Shown here piece by piece: positions 46,233-58,605 of a stretch of DNA of 64,000 nucleotides. Under the pieces are notes generated by a model. It did no database searches, was not told the origin of the DNA, and saw nothing but the letters and a program-made list of their open reading frames with translations. Source of the DNA: Reticulitermes speratus (Eukaryota > Arthropoda > Insecta > Blattodea > Rhinotermitidae); assembly GCA_021186555.1 (NCBI GenBank), contig JAJKFL010000006.1, forward strand, positions 26,285,478-26,349,477, given 5' to 3'. The stretch's first letter is position 1. Every line of letters starts with the position of its first letter. A program made the translations under genes and the position numbers.

Positions 46233-46756
46233 CCTCGGTGTTACATTATACATACATTGCCTGTCTTCTTGTTCGGAGAACCATCTGGAACTCTCTGGCC
46301 GAAATGTGGAGTTACGTGTTTAGTTTCATACCAGGTGGCCCGTATAGTTACCACTACCCATTAACCTTTTGAAACCCAGTGAACCACAGGTATGTACTAT
46401 GTGCCGTAGCAATGAGAAACTGCGTTTTGCCACGCGTGAATTTGTGCTTCATAACGCTTACAGTAAATATCAGTTACGTCTATTCTATACGCCATTTTAC
46501 CAATTGATCTTCGTAATGTTCGCCGTGAGTTAGTAGTTTTATATGAACCGCAGCAAATACAGAGCAAACGTGCTTTTGTTTGGCATCTAACTCCGATTAT
46601 CAATGCGCTGTATGTTTTACTTGTAATTTAAATTATAAATAAAGCAACAGCACACGATGTTAGGGAAACGTAAGAGTATACCCGTCCTTCGGGTGGGCTA
46701 GGAGCCATTATGCACCCCGCTACACTCCATCCCAACACCGGTTTTCTTGATTTGCT

Positions 46757-46784
46757 CCCCCCCCCCCCCCCCCCCCCCCCCCCC
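46757..46784. repeat. 28-C homopolymer
   Basis: An uninterrupted C run. Its exact length may be an assembly or sequencing artefact. Confidence 0.9.
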
Positions 46785-47676
46785 AAGCAATTGCTGAGAT
46801 GGTTTAAAGTTCCAAGTTTCTGTTGCGTGCTTCGTGTATAGCCCTCCCGATTTAAATTAATCGAAATTAAACCCCTTGCTGTGAAGACCAACAAATTATT
46901 TTTCAGACGTACAGACTTTAACATTAACCAATAGCCTAGTCCAAAATCCGCCAGCCGTCTCTCAAGTTGCGACTATTACTTGCTATTCCGCTCTTTGTTT
47001 TCGTGCTGCTCATGTCCGAATGACGAGTGGGTGAAGCCACTGAGCCATCTAATAAGATGATGCCCTTCTCCGCCACTCTCACTCCAAAAATACGGCCGTA
47101 TCTCACTTCTCCCATGATTTTCCCCCCACGTCTTTCCCTTCTACTATTTTTGGGTGTTAATGCCAGTGAATCCTCAACGCCCAAATCTGCATGCCGTAAA
47201 ACTTATATCAAGAGAGTGCAACGAAAAATAGTACGAAGGACAGCAGGTCCTGTTGTAGCGTTCGTATTGCGGGAGAGAGAGGGTGTCGGTGTCGAAGGTT
47301 AGTAAACAAAAAAGTTGCATGTCATGAGTTTGGCGCCAGCAGTCAGCAGCAGCATCATCATGCCTATCTGTCAGAGGCAGGATGTCACGTACGGAAGGGT
47401 GACGCGGGTCAGTAATACCACCAGCACATCAAATATTTGTGTTTTGCGAACGTTTTCGGTATCTGCTAGACGCTAATATTAAAGCGTAGTTAACATTGTG
47501 GTTTGTCAAACTGTGGACAGGTGACAGCTGCCGAGCCGTGATTCTGCTTACACCCGTCAGGGAAGCGTTAAAATAAATGGACTGTTATTTTAATATCATA
47601 TTTAACGCTGAAAAACATACAGTTTTTGTTAAAACGAAGCTTAAGTTACATTACAGTGTTTGATAGTTGGTCCTAC

Positions 47677-47926
47677 CAAGGGTGCAGCTAGGTGGGGCGA
47701 GTGTTGCGGCCACCCCGGGCGGCAGATTCCAACGCAAAATGGCGGCAAAACGAACAGTTTGAGTGGAAAAGTTGTATTTCCTGCGCTCAAAAAAAAATTT
47801 AATTATTGAGCGAAATAAAAGAAAATTAAGTAAATAATAGCAATTTTTTTAAAGTTCATATTTTTGTTAGGGGCGGCCATTGTGAATTACTCGCCCCGGG
47901 CGCCCAAAAACCCAGCTACGCCACTC
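47677..47926. mobile_element. hAT-like MITE, copy 2 (250 bp)
   Basis: The ends caagggtgcagctaggtgg and acccagctacgccactc are inverted repeats, with mirrored ccccgggc motifs inside. It is flanked by 8-bp duplications ggtcctac (47669-47676) and ggccctac (47927-47934), one mismatch; 8 bp is characteristic of hAT elements. Same family as 23745-23979. Confidence 0.85.
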
Positions 47927-48016
47927 GGCCCTACCATTGTTTTGACATGTATTGTGTTTCTGAGGCGGGCAAGTTTAATTCCATTATCTGTTGGCTACCG
48001 TTTCGCAGCGATTTTT

Positions 48017-48482
48017 AGGCGCGTTCGCAAAATTGCGAAAAGCGACTATTAGTTTCGTCGTGTCTGTCTGTCCGTCCGTCCGCATGGAACATCTCGGCTC
48101 CCACTGGACGGATTTTCATGAAATTTTATACGTATTTTTCGAAATTCAAGTTTCATTAAAATCTGATATGAATAACGGGTATTTTACTTCAAGACCTATG
48201 TACATTTATGAAAATATCTAGGTAAATTCTTCTCAGAATGAAAAGTGTTTCAGACAGAAGTTTTAAGAGAAATTCAAAACACATTTTACGTTCAGTAAAT
48301 TTCTTTCCGAAAATCGTGCTGTTTATGAGATAATGTGGAAGAATATGGTAGAGCCAGACAGGCCGTAGATAATGTAATCACGCGCATGCGCTTTGTGTGC
48401 TGGATAACTGAGGCTACAGACACACACTCATAATATTTAATACTTACTGCTTTTCCACGGCAACATTGGTTACGCAAAGTCG
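48017..48482 (+). repeat. Unclassified ~500-bp dispersed repeat, copy 2
   Basis: The partner of 45719-46232, in the same orientation, about 1.8 kb after copy 1 ends. Both share 'gtctgtctgtccgtccgtcc'-like pentanucleotide-rich sequence. Confidence 0.88.
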
Positions 48483-49198
48483 TAATCTGTACTGGGAATG
48501 GTTGCCTTGAGATTCTCATTGCTTACATTTTATTAATTGTAAATTATTTTGTGTTTTCTTTGTCCAACATGACAAGTACAAGGAAGAAAAGTGGAAATTT
48601 TAAGGTTATGATGAAAGAAAGAGGAAGGCAGTAGACTTAGAAACGAATGTAAAAATAGTAGAGCAACACGAAAGGGGTAAAACAATTTATACCACAAGTT
48701 ACATTTATTGGTGTGATGAATAATGGCAGTGAGCAGTCGAGTTATATATATAGTATATTATTATTATATATATATATATATGGAACCTCCGTCGTAAGTC
48801 GTGGAGCGTCTGTACCGAGATTTTAGATTATATACGTTTTCAGTGGTAGTGACAACAGTGTTCCCCTGCTTGTACGTAAATGAGGACCACCGCGACAAAG
48901 CGCCTTAATATAAATGACAATTTTCCTTCGCCTCAGGCGTGTGAGTAACTGTGTTTTTACGCTTTGGTTTCGAGAAATCCCCTGTAGTTAGGACTTCGTT
49001 TCGGAGTTTATTTTTCACTGAAATTTTAGTCTCATTATATAGTACAATGTCGGTTTCACACTACTGTGCTTTTGGGGCTTTTACTGACTGAAAGTGGGCA
49101 TAGTAATGCGTTTTATTGTCGCAGAGAAAAGGGCAGGGTAGTTCAGTTTGAACCAGATTTTTATATTTTCATGTACATTCCGTACAGTATGATATGTT

Positions 49199-49762
49199 TC
49201 TTATAAAAGCAACATTTCGCACATACAAAGTATGTATACATAATACAGTCTTCTCTCCTACATGTTTCGGCTGTCGACCGCCATGCTTCGGAAGCAACAC
49301 CAATATTTAAAATCAAATAAAGCCAGTTACATATATAGAAATAAAATGTCACAGTCATCACTGCTTAATGTGATATAAAATACATCAGATTATTGCACGC
49401 GTGATTAAAATTATTGATAGTAATATTGCGGTTAGCCGTGCCCCGTTAACATTTAACGCATAATGAAAATATGTAGTAAATTAAGATTACAAAAGTTTTT
49501 GCATTAAATGTTAACGGGGCACGGCTAACCGCAATATTACTATCAATAATTTTAATCACGCGTGCAATAATCGATGTATTTTATATCATATTAAGCAGTG
49601 ATGACTGTGACATTTTATTTCTATATATGTAACTGGCTTTATTAAGTTTTAAATATTGGTGTTGCTTCCTGAGCATGGCTGTCGACCGTCGAAACATGTA
49701 GGGGAGGGTACTGTGTTATGTGTATATACTTCGTGTGTGCAAATGTTTGGTTTTATGATAAG
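49199..49762. repeat. ~260-bp-arm palindrome with two hammerhead relics
   Basis: 49199-49460 pairs with about 49501-49762 around a 40-base spacer. Identity is high through gttaacggggcacggctaa and ttttaatcacgcgtgcaata. Each arm carries a relic: minus strand at 49254-49293 (core reads CCGAAGC) and plus strand at 49667-49708 (core reads CTGAGCA). GAAACATGTAGG is kept in both, but the CTGANGA core is lost. Confidence 0.88.
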
Positions 49763-50671
49763 AAAATATTTTTATATTTTCGCTTTGTAAGCATCTCAAA
49801 GTAATCCTTTTTAAAGGAAACACATCGTCATCGTCTCTTCAATAAAACTGATGGTCAGTAACTGGTATGAAGATAACCTCGTCTGCCTCATTCAGCGTAC
49901 ACGACAGTCAGAAACTAAATCGCATTACAGCTACTTCAGTCAGTAACTCGACCGAGAGATCCGACGTAGCGTACTTCCCGAATACAAACAGCCGCTGCAC
50001 TAACCTGCTGGGTGCCCAAGATTGAATCCGGTACTGCGATTAGATGACTCGTAGCCCGGCTGTGCCTGAAATATCGCGCGGCCTGGACTGTCTCACTCGC
50101 AGTCAGATACATAAACATGTTTCCGTAAGGGTAAAATTGCAAGGCTTATGTAAGGCTTCCTGTTCTGTTATTTTGCGTGTTTAATACGGCAGTAACTAGT
50201 TTTGAATAGGACTAAAAGATGGTAGCATAGCTTTTGTATTTTGTCGGTATGTATGTCAGTTAAAAGTTGGGAGCAGAAGATAACAGAGCTGGTATCAGTT
50301 ACGAATAACAACACAAGATGGCAGAAATACGGGAACTTGGAGGTATGCTGGCGTAGTCAGTATAGCGAGACGTTGAAACTGTTTTGTGAACATGTACGTT
50401 ACACAGTTTGCTATATTAAGGCTTCGTGTATTCTACGAAGTTTCTTTTTAAAAGCAAAACATCTTGCATATGCAGTAGAGATTTTTTCTCGGTTATGCTA
50501 TACTGAAAATTTTCCCGTTACAATTTCGTCGGGATTTGTACCAGTCAGAGATACGCAGTAAAAGCCAGCTTCACGTACGCTTTCTCTGCGCTTGCAGAGG
50601 ACATAGCTGCTGTCATGTCTAACAGAAGGGATCATCGTCAAACGACCTCGCAGCATCATTCGGTAACATAT

Positions 50672-50912
50672 GTAAAGGTAAAATTGTCCCTGTGCACGCA
50701 ATGAAGGCATACGGGGGCGTTGGAGGTAGAACTCAACACACTCTTAATTTCGTCATTACGTGGAGGTTGAGTGTTCACCTTAACGCCCCGGCCGCCTTCC
50801 CTCCGGGAGAAGTACCAGTGACTGGAGGGATGGGTGGGCCGCAGGGCGGTCGGGACGTCTTGGAGAAGACAAATCTCGTTCTTCTGCCGGGAATTGAACC
50901 ACGACTCCGATA
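50672..50912 (-). mobile_element. SINE family A, degenerate
   Basis: Starts gtaaaggtaaaa, then ggaggttgagtgttcacc, cgccccggccgccttcc, gggtgggccgcaggg and the B-box region gggaattgaacc, collinear with 61397-61688. Confidence 0.8.
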
Positions 50913-51020
50913 AAATATGGACGTCTAAATAGAATTTTATTTTGTATTTGAAAGCCAGTTCGATTTTCCTTGTTGTGTCTGCTTGCTTGCTTGCTTGCTT
51001 GTTGATTGATTGATTGGCTC

Positions 51021-51117
51021 GCTGGGTGGGCCCCAGTGCCGGTCTGGACGTTACGGAGAAGAGAAATTTTTTTGCCCCTACTGGGATTCGAATCCCGGAC
51101 CGTCAAGCCCGTAGCCT
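51021..51117 (-). mobile_element. SINE family A, head-end fragment
   Basis: Contains gctgggtgggccccag, ggtctggacg, B box gggattcgaatcccgg and cgtcaagcccgtagc, the tRNA-like half only. Confidence 0.8.
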
Positions 51118-51508
51118 AAACTAGTGCAGTATAATAATCCACGTTTATCCGGCATATGCTTATCAACTGGCACTGGACGAACAGACAGAAGTAATATCAT
51201 GTAAAATTTTGCATTAATTATTGTTTGTGGAAATGCTAAATTACGAGTTTTAAACTAGAAAAACATATTGAAATTAAGTTACTGTCTGCACAAACCCTCT
51301 TTTTTACATATTAAAATCTAATAACATTCTGAATTCTGTAACTTTATTTGCATTCTATATTCCAATAAAGCGTTGGTCGTGTTTGTACCATCAGTTGGAA
51401 AGCTAGATAGCGGCATGGGAGCAGTTAACGTATCCTTCATCATATATACGTTGGCTTACCAAGTGACCTCTGAATAAGATAAAGCCTAGTGCAATAAAAT
51501 GTACTTAC

Positions 51509-51671
51509 GTCACTAGTTACGTACACCAACTGGATGCAACTTTATTTAAAAAACTGTATAGTTTTTTAAAACATACGAGTATTTAAAAACTTTTTAAAAC
51601 CCGACATATGTTTCGGCTCTTACAGTTTTTTTAAATAAAGTTGCATCCAGTTGGTGTATGTAAATAGTGAC
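51509..51671. repeat. ~50-bp-arm inverted repeat with hammerhead 3' half
   Basis: 51509-51558 pairs with 51621-51671 (caccaactggatgcaactt and its complement). The spacer contains cgacatatgtttcggctc, the GAAACAT half of a minus-strand hammerhead relic without the CTGANGA half. Confidence 0.75.
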
Positions 51672-52029
51672 TGTGAAAAGATGCACGGTGATTACAGAAT
51701 AAAGTATGTACTTACGTGTTTCTCGTCCCTTTCCACGTAGCAGTACACTGGAGTAGGTCCACAGTTCAGTATCTTACGGTACACGAAATCGCATCGTAAA
51801 CTTGTGCATACATGTATTTATTATGGACCAATTGTGTTTAGAATATTCTTCATACTTCCTTATGCATTTCATCTGTGTAATTTATTGTAATTTTGCGTAA
51901 CAGTTCTGACATTCTTACATTTTAGTAATGTGTTGTGACAAGACTGATAAAATATTAAGATAACAAATAATTTGCTTATTACTGCATACACGTTTTATTT
52001 CCAACTACTGCACAAAGCTAGTTTTTGCT

Positions 52030-52072
52030 CTCCTACATGTTTCGGCTACATGTTGTAGCCATCATCAGGGGG
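52030..52072 (-). ncRNA. Hammerhead ribozyme-like motif, weak helix I
   Basis: Minus strand: CCCC, core CTGATGA, T, helix II GGCTAC/GTAGCC (6 bp), GAAA, CATGTA, GGAG. Helix I has two solid pairs then a C-A mismatch, so it is weaker than the 45378 copy. Confidence 0.65.
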
Positions 52073-52187
52073 CTACAATATTATAAAGACACAAGCAGCG
52101 TATCGTGTGTCGGTAAATTGTAAACATATATACATCAGCTTTTTATAACTGTCAATTGTTGTATTACTAAAATTATTCAGATTAAAG

Positions 52188-52402
52188 TTAAAATACAAGT
52201 GAAGTATTAAAATACGTACAGTAGGTACAATTAAAATACAAGTGAAGTATTAAAATACGTACAGTAGGTACAATTAAAATACAAGTGAAGTATTAAAATA
52301 CGTACAGTAGGTACAATTAAAATACAAGTGAAGTATTAAAATACGTACAGTAGGTACAATTAAAATACAAGTGAAATATTAAAATAGGTACAGTAGGTAC
52401 AA
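52188..52402. repeat. Tandem repeat, five 43-bp units
   Basis: Units start at 52188, 52231, 52274, 52317 and 52360. Each carries attaaaatac twice plus cgtacagtaggtac. The first four are virtually identical and the fifth has a few substitutions. Confidence 0.95.
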
Positions 52403-52472
52403 TAGGTAGCCGAAACATGTAGGAGAGTAAAAAACTAGCTTTGTGCTGTAGTAGGAAATAAAACTTGTGTGT

Positions 52473-54159
52473 GGAAGACAGCTGCACAGATTGTGTATAA
52501 CGTGGCTTATTACTGGTTTAGTTTACGCCACTTTATACCCGCACACGTTACCTACAGCGTACAATGGTACGATGTTTGTAAATGACGAATTATACAGGAG
52601 ATTAAACAAAGCGGGCGTGGCATATTAAGTAATATTTCACCAGTTTGCCACAGAGATTGATAAAAATGACGAATCCTTCAGGGCGGATCTACGAGCCGAG
52701 TTTCTAATTTCATACCTCCTGAATACGAATTGGAATGGCTACTCTTCAAAAAATTCCTTGAGCATTGTAACAATATACCAGTTTTCCGGTCTCCAGTTCA
52801 CAACCAGTCTCGGTGATCCCAGTATAGGTATTAACACACACTTAAAAACTATACACAACAGACAGAAACGCTGATGGTAGGGCAACGCACTGGAACTAAG
52901 CCTCACAAGAACAGTGGGACAGTTAGCTCGCCCCAGCCGGAATTCTCTTCCCTGATGACAGCTACATAACGTGTTCATTCGGAAATGGCTCGCTGCTTTA
53001 CGCATAGCTGCGAATCTAAACTTTGATGTGAGATGCTGTGGTAGGTTAAGTCCTAGTTAAAGAGCACGGGGGAACAGAGCAGATTCACCCTGCGTCCTGG
53101 CGCCATTTCTTTACGAAATTCCAGTGCTTGGCTTCAGACGAGTTTGGCAGCAGCCAGTCAAAATACTGTTGGTACATTGCTTTGAGTTGGCTAGTTTCGG
53201 GTATCAACCGATTGACGGAAGAACTGGCTTAATATTTCGCGGGAGAAATTTGGAACTGTGTGATCATGTTAGAATGCAGGCACCGCGAAAAATTAGTCAT
53301 GCCTGGAATGGTTAAAGAATCGCTCGTCGCTAGCTGAATCTAGAAATTTAACGACTCGCTCGTTTATAACATCACAGGTGACTAGTTAAACACGCACAAA
53401 GGCTCATTCCTCTGCTACATGATTATTGCTTGCTCGTAGTGAGAGACGCGGGCGATGTTCAGCTGCTCTCCGATAAGGCAATCGATCTGGCTGAAGGTTC
53501 CGCCCGTATTCTAAAAATGTTACCAGTAAAACCACTTTACCTCATACCACAACAGCTGCTGAAAGTGGTTTCCTCCCAACATCGACGCACATTTCTGTGT
53601 CACACGTTGCTTAATCTGCCGTGATCTTTAGAATAACATTCCGGATTTCAATCCGTAAAGTCTCCAAAGTGCGTGGGTTGTTTTTGTAAATTTTGTGTTT
53701 CAGGTTTCCCCCGACGCTAAATATCACACATATACATATCCGGGGAACGTGAGGACCACGACACACTACTGTTTATTCGGACATCGAAACCAGCTCCGTA
53801 GCGTGCACACTGAATTTACTGCGGCACGCGATGATGCAACCTCCAGCTGAGAATACGTATCACTCTTTTCTTCTACAAATATTCTTAAAAAAAAAAAACC
53901 TCTAAAATTTCGTTCACACACCATCCCGAATGCATTGCGTCATGAAAGCATGGGGTCTCTGATTCTTCTAGTGTTTGAAGCGCGCCATATACCATGTTTC
54001 TGGCCGTGTATTGCGAACTGGCGGTAATAGTGACGATGTTCAGTATCCCAGTGGCGAAATGAAGTAAAATGACGCGTTTTGCTTAATGACCTTGTCAGTT
54101 GCTCAGCTGCCAATATTGTGTAGCAGTGGCGAATGAAATAATGAGCATGGAGCTTTGGT
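52473..54159. other. Non-coding sequence
   Basis: No conserved frame or bounded repeat was recognised. Confidence 0.35.
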
Positions 54160-54310
54160 CGAATGATACTGACAGGGAAAACCAAAGTACTCGGAGAAAA
54201 CCTTGTCCCAGTACCACTTTGTCTACTACAAATCCCGGGACTGGTCTGGGGTCGAACCCGAGCTTCTGTGGGGAGAGGCCAGCGACTAACCTATGTCCGA
54301 TGCTTGTAGG
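54160..54310 (-). mobile_element. Possible SINE head fragment
   Basis: Shows ggagaaaaccttgtcccagt, aatcccgggactgg, a B-box-like gggttcgacccc (minus strand) and agcgactaac. It resembles a tRNA-derived head, but no tail or duplication was found. Confidence 0.4.
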
Positions 54311-55369
54311 TGTTTGACTTCAATTTCACAAATGGCGTGAGTTTTTTTTAAAGACGGAAATTAAAACTGGCTTCAGGTATCGTGAAAAATGCAGAGGCTC
54401 AGCTATAAGGTTTTGAGTGCGTATGAAGCAGCATTTACAAAACTTAAGACTCGCAGCTGGACCTGCAAGTTGACAGCGCACCACCCATATTCCGCGTAGA
54501 CGATCACGTTGTAACAGACTGACCGAGAGAACCAGAGAGAGTTCCCAGTTGTACGTTGGAAGCACATAAAGCATTAACCGACGAACTGAAGTTATATGGT
54601 TCTCTGCGCATTACAGCTCATGGACCATCAAATGGAAGAACACATTACGGTGAGAAATGGTTAACTCCTTTTAACAGAATAGACAGTAATACGCTTTCAA
54701 AACTCGGTGGCAATAATAAATTCTAGTACGTAGCGTTATACCTAAAAGACAAATTATTATTTCAAGATAGATTTTCAGGGTTTGCAGTTTTCAGAGGACA
54801 GCTGTTTAGGATGACGGTATTAGTAGAGTTTCCGGAACACATTAGCATATCACGCGGATTCAGGTTTCAAAGGAATTTGCGAACCACATGTGTGCAGAGT
54901 AGGTGGGTTAATCCTGTGTTACGAGGCTTGAATCGGAAATCAGTTGCTCACGTCTGCCAGAGTTATGTAAACCAACAACTGTATTGACACGAACAGGACA
55001 GTTCTGGATATTAGTTTACATTCACACGAGAAAGGGTAAACAAGCCAGCCAATGTACACAACACATCATTAACAGAGACGCTTGCTTTACATACATACGT
55101 ATTTATGAAACCAACTTATTACAGGGTTATTATTATTACTATTATTATTATTATTATTATCTTCAAGACACACTTTAAAAAGCGAAATGTAAGGACAATA
55201 AATATTTGCATCTTTAGTCGTTACATATTTTCTGACATTTATAATAACTACTTCTTAACCAGTAATTAAGGCCAGTTACATGGAAGTGAATGAGGCAGGC
55301 AGCACCTGTAGGAAACAGGGGAAAGAAGAGACATGCATTAGTCTACTTTTTTGTCAGAAAACCTCGTAC

Positions 55370-55565
55370 GAATCGTCGCACTGGACGAACTAGATGTAGA
55401 CGGGAGGACAGCGTCAAAATGGAGAAATTAGTTGTCAGTTTGTGGAATGGATTCATCTGGCTGAGCACAGCGTCAAGTGACAGGCTATTATGAATGGTAA
55501 TGAATCTCCTGGTTCCATAAATGTAAATTTCCTGACCAGCTAAGCAAATGTCAACTTTCAAATAA
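55370..55565 (+). mobile_element. Degenerate LINE 3' fragment
   Basis: The frame reads GRTRCRREDSVKMEKLV then WNGFIWLSTASSDR, a recognisable decay of [14 protein letters not shown] / W.G.DWI.LAQDRDR, followed by aatggtaatgaatctcctgg and ctgaccagctaag. A (TTA)n run precedes it at about 55127-55160. Confidence 0.65.
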
Positions 55566-56054
55566 AGCGTGATGTTACTAGAACTCGCTCCAAGGCACGG
55601 CGTCATTTTCGGGCAGCTGACAATTATTCTACATATCAGTAAAGTGCCGTCTTTAAGGGACTTCTATGCACGTCCTCAGGTCCACAATGCCAGAGGCTGT
55701 ACTGTGTCCAAATTTATTAGCTTGTACAGGATTTCTACGTTATTCTTTTCAGTAAGACTTGGTTAAGCGGAAGCTTGCCTCTCTTGGGGAAACATCGCCC
55801 GGTTTCAACGAGGTAATTGTACCTTCAAAAAGCCGAAATTACTTAATGCGAAAGCGGGAACCATAATCAGAATATTAACTTTGAGTAACGGAGTCTAAAG
55901 ACTTGTGCTTTAACTGAATGCGAACTGAGACGTAACAGATTTCCGAGGCAAATTAGCTTTACAACTGTATACGTAGTAGACAGTGGATACGTTAAAGTAA
56001 GTTGCAATAAAATAATGATGCACTACTGTCAAAATTTTATAACAGTAAGGTCGT

Positions 56055-56365
56055 GTGAAAAATGAAGTATTACATAGAGTTAAGGAGGAAAGGGACGTCC
56101 TTCTTACAATAAAACTAAGGAAGGCTAACTGGGATTGGTCACATCTTGCGTAGGAGCTGCCTTCTAAAACTCGTTATTGAAAGAAAGATAGAAGGTATGG
56201 GAAGGCGAGGAATAAGACGTAAGCAGCTACTGGATGACATTAAGGAAAAGGGAAGATACTGGAACTTGAAAGAGGAAGCACTAGATCGCACTGTCTGAAG
56301 AACTCGCTTGGAAGAGGCTATGGAACTGTCGGAAGACAGACTGCATAATTAATTAATTAATTACT
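56055..56365 (+). mobile_element. Frameshifted LINE ORF fragment
   Basis: Nucleotide-level match to 41100-41385: gaagtattacatagagttaa, ggtcacatcttgcgtagga, aaagaggaagcactagatcg and gaactcgcttggaagaggct. It contains stops and indels and ends in an (AATT)n tail. Same LINE family, older or faster-decayed copy. Confidence 0.85.
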
Positions 56366-56491
56366 AGTCGCCACATGCACACACTTTACGAAAAAGCCAG
56401 TTTATTCAATGGGGGAAGGGGTAAGTATTCTGAATTGTATCAACGAGTCACAAGTTTACAGCACTTTTCTCTTGACTGAATCACAGTAGTA

Positions 56492-56780
56492 AAAGGTAAA
56501 GGAAAAATTAACCCTAGAACAGGCGACGAAGGCCCAGAGGGGGAGTAGAAGTATAGCTCTACTCTTTCTTTAACCCTGGCACTAGATGAGGGTGGGTGGT
56601 CAACTCCACACCCCGGCCGCTTTACCCTCAGGAAAGGGACCCGGTACCCATTGTATAGGAGGCTGGTTGGGCCCTAGGACCGGTCTGGACGTGTGTGAAA
56701 ATCTCGCCTCCACCGGGATTCGATCCCCGGACTGTCCAGCCCGTAGCTAGTCGATATACCGACTACGCTATCCCGGCCCA
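56492..56780 (-). mobile_element. SINE family A, full-length
   Basis: The minus-strand head is a tRNA-like gggccgggatagcgtagtcg with a B box ggggatcgaatcc, and the tail on + reads aaaggtaaagg. Perfect 13-bp duplications aatcacagtagta lie at 56479-56491 and 56781-56793. Confidence 0.95.
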
Positions 56781-56799
56781 AATCACAGTAGTATTCTCT

Positions 56800-58190
56800 T
56801 TATGTTCTGATGTACTGATCCATTATGCCATTTTCTGTTTAATAGTACCCTATCTGCCGAATGCAAAAATGTGTAACATGGGTTTGAAACGTCTTCTGAT
56901 GTACGTATTTAACAAATTACGTGCAAAACTGTGTGCGTGTGCACTGTAACTCCTCTGATGTTGAGTATCCCTGTTGAAATTTGCGCTTATCCGCAACAAA
57001 TTCGTAACAGTAGACTGTTTTAACTTTTAACAAGATATAAAATGAAGGAATAACATAACATTGAGTCTCTTTCGGATGTTTGTGTTCTAATTTGTCCACT
57101 TAGCTGTCCCAATTTTAATAATTCTTCGTGCCTGTTTTTGAAAGCTAGATCATACAAATACTTCCATATTGCGTGTGAAATATTGTTTTATAGGTCAACA
57201 GTTACAACTTTTGCGACGATGCGAAATTTTGAAGTGATATCCGACAAATGTAACTTGTACAAAATATGTACTTCTTAATAATTTCCTCGCAGATATAAAA
57301 TAAACTGCATTAATAATATCGATAGATATGTGGAACCAGAAATTATGCACTAGGAAAATAGTCTTTCAGTTCTGTCCAAACGCCTTTTTAATTTCATTTT
57401 TCCCTTCGCCGTTGCGTCTAGACGGGCTTTGGAGCCCATCTCTTTCCGCAGTGATAAAGCTGTGGGAGCCTAAAGCTAGTCACGCGCCTCCACCTAGGAC
57501 AGTCACAGGGGCAATCTTACTGTAACCACTCTTGTTTCATATATTGACTGTCTGCTGTAAGTACTGAAGTTGAGCTGAGTTTCACACCATTAATCACTCG
57601 ATCAGCCAAAGTTTTCACGCCACTTGATGACAAATCCGTGCACTGTCCACTAACCGCCAGTTTATGGTCACATCAAAACTACCCGTCTGTCTATACACTA
57701 CGAGTAATGGAAGCATGCAGTAACATGTAACATACAAGCAGTAAAACCGCGCTGTTGTTGAAGTCCAGTTTACGGTCGTATAACACAGCATCTGCAGTAC
57801 CTCATCTTTGTCTGAACCAACTAATACTGAATGGACGCTCTTGGTGTCAAAGGATGGAGCTTCCGTTACTCAAGTAGGGTTTTTTTTTTCTTGTTATTTC
57901 TTTGTGAGCGCGAATTCAGGCGAAAGAGTCGTACCTTTCTCCCATTAAACCGAGCTATAAATTAGGCACTAGTTCGCTGTACGGAGTTTCTGTGCATAAA
58001 GCTCACTGTATGAACGCCAATCAGTGAGTAGTTCCTATAGGAAATTTGAAAACTTGTTTTGCTCTGACCCTGTAATAAGCAGCTGGTTCATGCATTATAA
58101 GCATTATCAAGCTTTGTAAGAAAGGAAGATAAACGTGTGGGGTCTAGAAGGAATGAGGGAGTGAAGTAATAAAGAGAAACGACACATAAA
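56800..58190. other. Non-coding sequence
   Basis: No gene or bounded element was seen. A purine-rich (GAAA)n tract begins at about 58195 and ends near 58247. Confidence 0.35.
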
Positions 58191-58605
58191 GATGGAAAGG
58201 GAAAGAAAGAGAAAGAAAGAAGGAAATAAAGAAAGAAGAAGAAGGAGAATTCAACCCTATATACCAGTTTGTTTACAACCTACAGAGTCGTCACATTACC
58301 GCGTGACTTTGACCTATATACGTGTATATTCCTGTTCGGACACCGTACAGTCAGTACACCACTAACAAACAAATGGTGAACACGAAGTAGTTGATACAGG
58401 TATGTACAATGATAACACTTCAACAGCCGATCTACCAAGCATAACCATTATATAAATTTGATTTGAATTTTAAATATCTTAGCTTAAAAATGTTTTAATA
58501 TTGTTTTAAGTGTCCGCAATCTCAACACAGTTAACGACATTTTATCTACCTAACTTATATATTTTAATGATTACCTTACTATATAGCTGGTGTAATAAAG
58601 AACTG

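Larger units (their letters stand above)
51985..52472. repeat. Inverted repeat flanking a hammerhead motif and tandem array
   Basis: The left arm 51985-52049 (…ctgcacaaagctag…tacatgtttcggctac) pairs with 52406-52472. The interior holds the rest of the left hammerhead motif and a 43-bp tandem array. The right arm keeps only the GAAAC half of the hammerhead followed by ggaaataaaac. Confidence 0.85.

Noticed and set aside
52188..52402. Direct repeats considered as a CRISPR array
   Set aside because: The units are contiguous with no unique spacers and lie in an insect genome; it is a simple tandem array.
52950..52990. CTGATGA followed by …TTCGGAAATGG
   Set aside because: Helix II does not pair and GAAAC is absent; chance occurrence of the core heptamer.
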